Source of the DNA: an uncultured Phycisphaerales bacterium
GTDB taxonomy: Bacteria > Planctomycetota > Phycisphaerae > Sedimentisphaerales > Anaerobacaceae
Direction: 5' to 3'
Assembly: GCA_903857265.1 (NCBI GenBank)
Contig: CAIODZ010000012.1
Coordinates: 21,293-85,292 of the forward strand
DNA length: 64,000 nucleotides
Under the pieces are notes generated by a model, which worked only from the letters and a program-made list of their open reading frames with translations, was not told where the DNA came from and did not search any database. Below, piece by piece: positions 43,657-50,428 of the stretch. Positions within the stretch are counted from its first letter, which is position 1. Every line of letters starts with the position of its first letter. Both the position numbers and the translations under genes were made by a program.

Positions 43657-44065
43657 CTTTGGCGGGGATATTTGCCTTAAAATAGTCCCTGTATTTCATA
43701 TCATATTTGAGGATGTGGAGCGTCAGCCATAGTTTAAGGAATTCCACAATCTCTTCTAAGACCATTGATTGCTTATTCAGGGCGTTTATGGATAGTTCGG
43801 CTGTTGTCCCGATGAAATAGGTATGCTGCTCTTTGTGTGATTCGAGCTCCGGATAGCTGTGTTCCCGCATAAGTTCTTCTTCGTCTGCGAAATGCTCTTT
43901 CGCGTAGTTAAGCATTTCCGTCAGCGTCTCCGAGATAAGCTTTAAATCCGAGAATTTATCGGACCGTTCGATGAGTTTATTGACAAGCTCAAACAGGTGC
44001 TGGTGTTGACAGTCGACTTTCTCAACTCCCAGGCTGTATTCATCTTTCCAGTAGAACTTTTCCAT
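43640..44065 (-). CDS. bacteriohaemerythrin
   Basis: 141 residues from the ATG at 44065 (GAGGG upstream). The full set of non-haem diiron ligands of haemerythrin can be read: His in VDCQHQHLFELVNKL, His-Glu in AKEHFADEEELM, His-x3-His in ESHKEQHTYF, and His-x4-Asp in LTLHILKYDMKY. Binds O2 reversibly in the cytoplasm, serving O2 sensing, storage or detoxification; fits an anaerobe or microaerobe together with the rubrerythrin-like protein. Single domain, no signalling module attached. The C-terminal codons overlap a repeat cluster. Confidence 0.93.
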   Translation of the reverse strand: MEKFYWKDEYSLGVEKVDCQHQHLFELVNKLIERSDKFSDLKLISETLTEMLNYAKEHFADEEELMREHSYPELESHKEQHTYFIGTTAELSINALNKQSMVLEEIVEFLKLWLTLHILKYDMKYRDYFKANIPAKAAFSV

Positions 44066-44342
44066 TTTAACCCTCATATTCAGCTATTGTTAAGGACAGG
44101 GCTTTTTGGAAATGCTTCCCAGATATATTTATCGGCGTTTAAATTCCCGGATGTTATTACTTTTTTGGCAAAAAGCAGCGCTTGCCCGCCGGTCAGTTTG
44201 GCGGGTCAATCTGTCCGCCTCGCCAACCAAAGGCAGGCGATTTCCTTTGAAACCGGGCAATAGGAACAAACGTAGAATATAATAGGAAAAGAGTGCGGAT
44301 AACACCTGGTTAAAAACAGCAAAAAAATGAAAGGAAACGACA

Positions 44343-44546
44343 ATGATTACGTTAGCGCACATGAAGCCATCCATAACCATCACAGTGCTGCTGCTGATAA
44401 TTATTGCCGTAGCGCATTTGTTACGGGTGTTCTATAGCACGAGCGTAACGGTAAACACCGTAACGATACCGATTTGGGTAAGCGTCCCGGCAGTGATAAT
44501 CACAGGCGGACTGGCGATTTGGCTGTGGCTGGAAAATAGAGTTTGA
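44343..44546 (+). CDS. small two-helix membrane protein of unknown function
   Basis: 67 residues with two transmembrane helices (ITITVLLLIIIAVAHLLRVF and VPAVIITGGLAIWLWL) and very short termini. A GAAAGGAAA site lies 6 nt before the ATG. Small proteins of this form (DUF-type, e.g. around predicted permease or stress loci) are common and poorly known. Isolated on the plus strand between minus-strand genes; strong hairpins follow its stop. Confidence 0.6.
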   Translation: MITLAHMKPSITITVLLLIIIAVAHLLRVFYSTSVTVNTVTIPIWVSVPAVIITGGLAIWLWLENRV

Positions 44547-44578
44547 CTTCGGGCAAAAAATGTTTGTCCAATAAAAAA

Positions 44579-44675
44579 GAGGGTTTCTCGAAGCCCCCAA
44601 GGCTGATTGCAGGGGGACCCTCAAATGATAAACCCTGCCACTCTCCGACGTAAATCCTCGGAGCAAGTGGCAGGG
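44579..44675. terminator. two tandem hairpins between convergent genes
   Basis: Hairpin 1: GAGGGT (44579-44584)/ACCCTC (44617-44622) with inner CCCCC/GGGGG. Hairpin 2: CCCTGCCACTCTCCGA with TCGGAG-CA-AGTGGCAGGG (44633-44675), 16 pairs, 9-nt loop and a 2-nt bulge. Between the convergent small membrane gene and GH9, so a bidirectional transcription end is likely; there is no strong U-tract, and a structured RNA is the alternative. Confidence 0.6.
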
Positions 44676-44755
44676 GTAATTATTTAAAGAAGAAATAATC
44701 TATGTCCCTTCGTGCCCTTCCGCCAGAAGGCGTCCCTTACGGGAGTGGTAAAAAA

Positions 44756-46507
44756 TCATTTTCCGCTTGCAAATCCTGCCAGCGCGTACACAAGCGCCCC
44801 CTGCCAGTTAATGCAAACTTCATTTGTTCTCGCGTCCGGCTCGATATCCTGCCAGTCGGTAGCGGAGTGACCGCCCCCCACTACGTATCCGGGCCATGGG
44901 TCGCGGACGTTGTCGCCGCCCGAACGTCTGTCGTGCGGGTTCATAGGCGGCTTGTAACCTAAGCCCGTAACATACGACCTGCAATAGTAATTACGCCCGA
45001 ACAAATGACTGATTGAATCGAGCGAGGTCTCGACATATTCCGGGTTGGGCGAAACCTTATTGGCTATTTGCAGCGTGAGGCACTCTCTTGCGACCGTGCC
45101 GTTGCTGCCCCATTTGTATGCGCCGTCGAGGCATCTGGCGTAAATGTCCCTGTTGCGAGCGATGACAAGCGAATCAGCAGTCCTGAGGAGGTCGCGCGTT
45201 ATATCTTCCACGAGGACGTCTCTTTTGCCTTGCCTTTTGCTGAGAAGATAGGTGAACATCGCGAGGTTTTTGACGCTGCCCCAGTCCCAGTAGAAATCAA
45301 TTTTGTCCTCGAACGCCGAAGAGCCCCATTCGAAGGCGTTGAGGTAATTTGCGTCGCCCGTTGTTTCCCACATTTCCGCGGAGGCCCACAGGCGGTCATC
45401 CTGGTCATTAGTCGGATACGAGCCGGTCCTGAATGCGGACTGGTCCGCCATTTTGTTGTCGCGGTTCTTCCTGAGGAATTCGTAACTCTTTTGGGCAGCA
45501 TCGAGGCACTTTTTCGCGTATTTTTCGTCGTATGGTTTGAAATTTCGGGCAGCCATAGCGGTCATCGCGACGAAATCCGCGGTTGCCGCGGTGCTGTAGC
45601 CCGTGAGGTATCTTGTTTCGGTTTCCTCTTCGGGCATTATGAACCCGCCGAACCGCAGTGTGCTGACTTTATGCGACACCCTTCCTGAGCCGTCCGGGTA
45701 TTGCATTTTCAGGAGCCAGTCGATTTCCCATTTCAACTCTTTGAGGTAATCCGGGTAGCCGGGTGCGGTATCGGGTATGTCGAGCTTGATACTTTCGAGC
45801 TTATCGCCGAACTGTTCCCACGCCAGGAACATCACTCCGACTGTCACCCCCGCGTTGACGACATATTTATTATAGTCACCGGCGTCGTGCCAGCCGGCGG
45901 TGGCGTCGCGGTGGGAGTTGGTGGGGCCGTGAGCGTTGGGGTCGCGGGTGTTGGGATCCTGGGTGTCGGGGGGCAGCGAGCTGAGATACTGGGGATCAAG
46001 GTCTGCGATGTAATCCTGGCAGGCATCGTCGGTGTGGCAGGCGGCGTGGTAATAATGATTGCCATTGTAGATGGCGTTGACCTCGGTGCCGCAACGCCAA
46101 AGGTAAAATGCGCGCATAGCGGTATAAAATGCGAAATCGTAAACCTTGTTGCCTATCTCAAAATCGATAGAGCGGCCTACGCCGGGGACTTCGAGGTAAT
46201 ACTTTCCGGGTTTGTTAAGTTTGGAGAAATCGGCAATCCAGGCGGTCTGGCTGACGTCCTTCTGGGTGAATGGGCCGGTAACTTTGCCGTAAAGCACAAC
46301 TCCATTTTTCGAGGCATCTTTTACGGTAAAATTCGAGCATTTGGTGATAATCGTGGCTTTTTTCTGCGCGGCGGGCAGGTAGCCAAGGGAATTGAGGCGA
46401 ATATCTGTGTTTGGCTGGATTGGTTCTTTTTGCATCTGGGGGCCCCCACAGCCGGCGGTTATCGCAAGAATTAGAGCAACCACTACAACTGTAAATTGAG
46501 ATGTCAT
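44756..46507 (-). CDS. glycoside hydrolase family 9 (cellulase-type) lipoprotein
   Basis: 583 residues. Signal peptide with lipobox ITAGC (Cys20), then an Ig-like CelD_N domain (IRLNSLGYLPAAQKKATIIT ... DFSKLNKPGKYYLEVPG), then the (alpha/alpha)6 GH9 catalytic domain. The general-base aspartates are in GWHDAGDYNKYVVNAG, and the general acid Glu in RTNEVCINWQGALVYALAGF; NYYCRSYVTGLGYKPPMNPH is the usual GH9 block before it. Inverting hydrolysis of beta-1,4-glucans, or glucosamine/other oligosaccharides in some members. Anchored in a membrane facing out. ATG preceded by AGAAAGGA. Confidence 0.93.
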   Translation of the reverse strand: MTSQFTVVVVALILAITAGCGGPQMQKEPIQPNTDIRLNSLGYLPAAQKKATIITKCSNFTVKDASKNGVVLYGKVTGPFTQKDVSQTAWIADFSKLNKPGKYYLEVPGVGRSIDFEIGNKVYDFAFYTAMRAFYLWRCGTEVNAIYNGNHYYHAACHTDDACQDYIADLDPQYLSSLPPDTQDPNTRDPNAHGPTNSHRDATAGWHDAGDYNKYVVNAGVTVGVMFLAWEQFGDKLESIKLDIPDTAPGYPDYLKELKWEIDWLLKMQYPDGSGRVSHKVSTLRFGGFIMPEEETETRYLTGYSTAATADFVAMTAMAARNFKPYDEKYAKKCLDAAQKSYEFLRKNRDNKMADQSAFRTGSYPTNDQDDRLWASAEMWETTGDANYLNAFEWGSSAFEDKIDFYWDWGSVKNLAMFTYLLSKRQGKRDVLVEDITRDLLRTADSLVIARNRDIYARCLDGAYKWGSNGTVARECLTLQIANKVSPNPEYVETSLDSISHLFGRNYYCRSYVTGLGYKPPMNPHDRRSGGDNVRDPWPGYVVGGGHSATDWQDIEPDARTNEVCINWQGALVYALAGFASGK

Positions 46508-47157
46508 ATTGTTCCTTTCTATTTACAATACAGGTTGAAGCGGCAATTTAATCTTTATCGCAGGATTTTTCAATACGAAATTTTTTTCGCCACGAAGACA
46601 CTAAGACACAAAGTTTTTTTAACCACGGATTAGCACGGATTCTCACAGATTTAGTCAGCCGGGGAGCATACTCGATAAGGCCTGTGCTCTAAACGTGGTT
46701 TATGCGCAAGACCTTTATCTCGTCTGCCGGGCGATACAATCGCCCCGCCATAAATGGCATTTCGGCTGATAACTTTTCCTATCGCCCTTTTATAAAGCTG
46801 ACTGCTTTTCTTTCGGCAAGTTTGCCGGCTGATAATGATAATCACTAAAACGACTCCGCTTCGACTCCGCTCAGTACAGGCTGACCCCTTTTTCTCCTTA
46901 GTCGCCAGAGAAGGCCATAGTCCTTTTGATTAGTCAAAAGGACTATGGACATTTTAATCAAGGACGGGTGGAGATTGGCGGGATGTTTCAACACGAAAAA
47001 ATTTAACCACTCCCTAAGGGATGCCTTATGGCAGGATTAACACCCTACTTCGCTAAAGCTACGCAGGGCAGGCGAATTTTTTCAGGCCCAGAGGGCGGAG
47101 AATTTCTTTTCAAAAAGAATATAAGATTTAAGATTTGAAATTTCAGAGAGGAGAATT
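46508..47157. other. 650-bp non-coding region made of several repeats
   Basis: Contains CGCCACGAAGACACTAAGAC (46588-), AACCACGGATTAGCACGGAT (46620-), CGACTCCGCTCAGTACAGGC (46863-), a perfect 15-bp inverted repeat (46915-46948), CTTCGCTAAAGCTACGCAGG (47047-) and AGATTTAAGATTTGAAATTT (47121-). No supported gene; a short minus-strand frame at 46651-46845 has no ribosome site or recognisable product. It marks the boundary between the GH9 gene and the restriction locus. Confidence 0.6.
46915..46948. repeat. perfect 15-bp inverted repeat, 4-nt loop
   Basis: CCATAGTCCTTTTGA - TTAG - TCAAAAGGACTATGG. Not followed by a T-run on either strand. Downstream of the HsdM-S gene, so it may end that transcript, or be an end of a lost mobile element. 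Confidence 0.75.
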
Positions 47158-49665
47158 TCAGGACCAAAGAGAAGAAATGGTGTCGGAGATTTTCTTTTCA
47201 AAGATTTCGATGAGTTTTTTGTTATCGTTGACGATTTTCTGCTCGGATTCGATTTCAGCAACGATTTGCTTTTGCTCATCTATTGCTGGCACAGGAATAG
47301 CGAATTCTTTTATTTGGTCTGTAGTAAGATTTAGAAATACTGCTCCAACGGATTGCGAATTATTAGCATCTTTTAAATGCAAGAGTACAAAATAGAAGAA
47401 TTCAGGTATTAACTTTTTAGACAAATCTTTGAAGCCAACAAAACCGTCGTGAATACAGGCGTCGATTTTCAAAATTGCCGGAAGCCCAGGGTTACCGCTA
47501 ACAGCCATGACAACATTGCCTTTTTTCATTGGACGACTCAGCTTTGCCCCCTCTTTTGTTAGGAAATCTGTTTTGGGGTCAACATACATTCCATCACGGG
47601 TAAGGTCAGAGACCATAAGTCGCGGAACACTGCCACCATAAAATCTTTTGTCGCTTTTAGGTCTTGGGGAGCTGCCTCTTACTAAATTACATATTTCTCC
47701 GATTTTTACCATTGGCCAAGCGGGGTTGATTTTGATTGAGGGTTTGTAGTTTTCGACGATTTGGCGAGCGCCGTCGATGATTTTTTGATAGCCGTTGATT
47801 TCTGCGACGATTTTTCCCTGAATTTCGAGAGGAGGAAGGGGAATTTCCAGATTTTCAACATCGTTCTGGTTAATGCTTGGATATGAACCCTTCCCCATGC
47901 GATTAAGCATTTGGTTTTGGACGGCGTCGGAGAATAACAGGTGGTACACGTATTTAGGCAAAACGTTCGCTTTGGCTCGCAACACAGCGAATCCTGTGGA
48001 GACAACAATATCGGGGGGGCATTCATCGAGGTAGGCAAACGCTTTTAGATTTGGGCGCACGGTTGAAAGGAGGATGTCGTTTTTTTTGACACCTCGCCGT
48101 GCTCTACTGGGGGCTTCTATGCTCTTGAGCCGATTGGTAAAGTCAATGCGTCCCGTGCCGTTTTCAACTGAGGTGATATCAACGTAGATGAATTCATTTT
48201 CGCCAAAGGCAGCTTGCGGATCAACCTTATCGGGGTTTATTTCGAGTACATCAGCGAAGTAAACCTTTGGATAGGTAGCCGCGCGTTGATGCTCAAACGT
48301 ACGGTATCTGTCCCCGGAGAGGGTGTAATCGCCGGATTTAGCGATTTCGGATTTTAAGACGGCATGTGCAAGGGGGGAAAGGGCAGATTTGGGATTTGAT
48401 ATCTCAGAGTTCAGATTTGAAAGATCAGATTTGAGATTTGAGAGATTAGCAATTTTGGATTTATAGATGTTGAGGAATTTGAGGGCGGCAGTTAAATCGT
48501 TTTTGTCAATGACCCTTCTTTGTGCGCCAAGGTCGAAGCCGTCGTTTTCAACCTTTACAAATAAAATCCTATCTACTCTTTTCGCAAGGGATTTATCCAT
48601 AAACAGGATACTGGTTTTGACACCTGAATAGGGATTAAAGATACCGGCGGGAAGGGAGACAACAGCCCAGAGACAATTTTCGACTAACATTTTACGAAGG
48701 GCTTTATAGGCATTCTGGGACTGGAAGATAATACCTTCGGGGACGATGACGCCCGCACGGCCTGAGGGGTTGAGGTGTTCTGCGATATAATCGACGAAGA
48801 GGACTTCACTTCTTTTGGCCTGAATTGAAAAACGACTATGGGGACGGATGCCGCCTTTGGGGGTCATAAAGGGAGGATTTGCCATAATAACGTCAAAGGT
48901 ATCCTGCCAGCGTTCCTCTGAGGTAAGGGTATCGTATTCGACGATGTGCGGTTCTTTAAAGCCGTGGAGATACATATTTACGAGCGAGAGGCGGACCATA
49001 TCGGGGGAGATGTCGTAGCCGACGAAGTTGTTAAGAAGGCGTTTTTTCTGGTCGGGATTGAGTTTTTGATTATTGGCGGTGATATTTTTATAGGCGGAGA
49101 TTAAGAATCCGGCGGTTCCGCAGGCGGGGTCGAGGACGGTTTCATTAAGCTGCGGGTCAACGACTTTGACCATGAAGTCGATTATATGGCGCGGGGTTCT
49201 GAACTGGCCCGCATCGCCCTGAGAGGATAACACGGAAAGCAGATATTCAAAGGCATCGCCCAACTTTTCGCTGTGGTCATAAGAAAAACCGCGAATTTCC
49301 TTCAAAAACATGCGAAGAGTTTCCGGGTCGCGGTATGGCAGATAGGCATTTTTGAAGATATCCCTGAAAAGCTGCGGGATATTGGGGTTGTGATTCATTT
49401 TGGTAAGGGCTTCGCCATAGAGGTTGAAAAGCTCAAAGCCGCTTATGCGGGGGTCGAAAATGCTGGACCAGGAATATTTTTCAAATTCGCCTCTAAAGAA
49501 ACTGGCCTTGCCTCCTTGCTCGACGGACCACTGGTCCATATCGTCCATAAACTTGTAAATGAGGGCGATAGTGATTTGTTCGACCTGGGATTTTGGGTCG
49601 GGGATTTTGCCGACTAATATATCCCGGCAGGAGTCGATTTTTCTTTTAGTTTCAGTGTCGAGCAT
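47158..49665 (-). CDS. fused type I restriction-modification methylase-specificity subunit (HsdM-HsdS)
   Basis: 835 residues. Residues ~1-130 are the HsdM N-terminal helical domain; the N6-adenine methylase follows, with the SAM motif VLDPACGTAGFLISAY and catalytic NPPFMTPKGG. After a linker made of ISNPKS-like repeats (~residues 405-430) comes an HsdS region with two target-recognition domains, each closed by a conserved coiled helix (PPLEIQGKIVAEINGYQKII and AIDEQKQIVAEIESEQKIV). In most type I systems M and S are separate. Methylates adenine in a bipartite site and directs HsdR. Third gene of the hsdR - four-helix - hsdMS series on the minus strand. Confidence 0.9.
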   Translation of the reverse strand: MLDTETKRKIDSCRDILVGKIPDPKSQVEQITIALIYKFMDDMDQWSVEQGGKASFFRGEFEKYSWSSIFDPRISGFELFNLYGEALTKMNHNPNIPQLFRDIFKNAYLPYRDPETLRMFLKEIRGFSYDHSEKLGDAFEYLLSVLSSQGDAGQFRTPRHIIDFMVKVVDPQLNETVLDPACGTAGFLISAYKNITANNQKLNPDQKKRLLNNFVGYDISPDMVRLSLVNMYLHGFKEPHIVEYDTLTSEERWQDTFDVIMANPPFMTPKGGIRPHSRFSIQAKRSEVLFVDYIAEHLNPSGRAGVIVPEGIIFQSQNAYKALRKMLVENCLWAVVSLPAGIFNPYSGVKTSILFMDKSLAKRVDRILFVKVENDGFDLGAQRRVIDKNDLTAALKFLNIYKSKIANLSNLKSDLSNLNSEISNPKSALSPLAHAVLKSEIAKSGDYTLSGDRYRTFEHQRAATYPKVYFADVLEINPDKVDPQAAFGENEFIYVDITSVENGTGRIDFTNRLKSIEAPSRARRGVKKNDILLSTVRPNLKAFAYLDECPPDIVVSTGFAVLRAKANVLPKYVYHLLFSDAVQNQMLNRMGKGSYPSINQNDVENLEIPLPPLEIQGKIVAEINGYQKIIDGARQIVENYKPSIKINPAWPMVKIGEICNLVRGSSPRPKSDKRFYGGSVPRLMVSDLTRDGMYVDPKTDFLTKEGAKLSRPMKKGNVVMAVSGNPGLPAILKIDACIHDGFVGFKDLSKKLIPEFFYFVLLHLKDANNSQSVGAVFLNLTTDQIKEFAIPVPAIDEQKQIVAEIESEQKIVNDNKKLIEIFEKKISDTISSLWS
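48386..48475. repeat. GATTTGAGATTTGAAATTT-type repeat inside hsdMS
   Basis: Tandem words ATTTGGGATTTGATATCTC, TTCAGATTTGAAAGATC, AGATTTGAGATTTGAGAG translate in frame as the linker NLSNLKSDLSNLNSEISNPK. Same family as spacers at 47121, 49738 and 50331 and the insert at 50005. Confidence 0.75.
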
Positions 49666-49737
49666 AATGTCTTTAAGATTTCCTGATACGTATAAAATTT
49701 ATTAAAACTTATTGAATTTTATCATTTTACCGAGCAA

Positions 49738-49803
49738 TATGAGATTTGAAATCTAAGATTTGAGATCTCAGAGAATAGATTTGAAATTTGAGATCGGAAA
49801 TTT
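49738..49803. repeat. GAGATTTGAAATCTAAGAT-type tandem repeat
   Basis: About six imperfect ~11-bp units between hsdMS and the four-helix-bundle gene. Confidence 0.7.
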
Positions 49804-49807
49804 AATA

Positions 49808-50314
49808 TCATTTCTCCTCCTGCGGATAGTCCTGCGGGCGGGCTTTTCGGATAGTTTCTTCGAGCCGTTTCGAGAATGCTTCCCTGCTTTTATTGCCTTG
49901 ATAAACAATGCGGACCTGGTCATTTAAATGCCGCTGACCTTTGATGTCGCTGTTCTGGAGATTATCCGCCCAGCCGCGTATCTGGCGAGAGCAGGATTCA
50001 GCTAATGATTTGAGATTTGAAATTTCAGATTTCAGATGTGCGGCTTCGGGAAAGCGTTCCGTGAAAAGCAGCATTGAGCGAGTTTCTCCGCAGGAACCGC
50101 GAGAGATATAAAGGAAGGCGAGCAGTTCGGCGGTTGAGCCGCGTTCGAAACCTTCGGCAATATTATTTGAAACCGACAGCGACGCACGGCGAATCTGGTC
50201 ACGCAGGTCGCCGGGCTGGCTAAAGAATTTGTCTTTCGTCAGGGCATATACACGAACGGCCAGATCAATCGCCGCCTGCCAGACGGGCAAATCTTCGAAC
50301 CGCTCGTATTTCAT
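49808..50314 (-). CDS. four-helix-bundle protein (S23/23S-IVP family) inside restriction operon
   Basis: 168 residues from the ATG at 50314, preceded by AAAGGAG. FEDLPVWQAAIDLAVRVYAL and DQIRRASLSVSNNIAEGFER are the two signature helices of the four-helix-bundle protein family first met as ORFs in 23S rRNA intervening sequences; SRGSCGETRSMLLF belongs to helix 3. Function unknown across the family. Residues ~95-107 (HLKSEISNLKSLAE) are repeat-derived, and the last ~45 residues are an extra charged tail. It lies between hsdR (114 bp) and hsdMS (142 bp) and is flanked on both sides by repeats. Confidence 0.88.
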   Translation of the reverse strand: MKYERFEDLPVWQAAIDLAVRVYALTKDKFFSQPGDLRDQIRRASLSVSNNIAEGFERGSTAELLAFLYISRGSCGETRSMLLFTERFPEAAHLKSEISNLKSLAESCSRQIRGWADNLQNSDIKGQRHLNDQVRIVYQGNKSREAFSKRLEETIRKARPQDYPQEEK

Positions 50315-50330
50315 CGTCAACTCCTTTCGA

Positions 50331-50418
50331 AATTTAAGATTTAAAATTTGATATTTGAAATTTCCGAAGCGGGCTCGTCGCCTTGCTCCGTGTGAGATCT
50401 GAGATTTAAAATTTCGCT
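50331..50418. repeat. AAATTTAAGATTTAAAATTTG-type repeats
   Basis: Two blocks (50331-50365 and 50390-50418) of the same word family on the 5' side of the four-helix-bundle gene. Confidence 0.65.
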
Positions 50419-50428
50419 TCCCTGCAAA

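Noticed and set aside
45068..46474. Plus-strand ORFs antisense to the GH9 gene (45068-45688, 45701-46474)
   Set aside because: The GH9 frame has catalytic motifs, lipobox and ribosome site; the antisense products show no recognised domain.
46651..46845. Short minus-strand frame in the repeat-rich spacer
   Set aside because: No ribosome site, Arg/Lys/Ser-rich product with no resemblance; consistent with random frame in repeat DNA.
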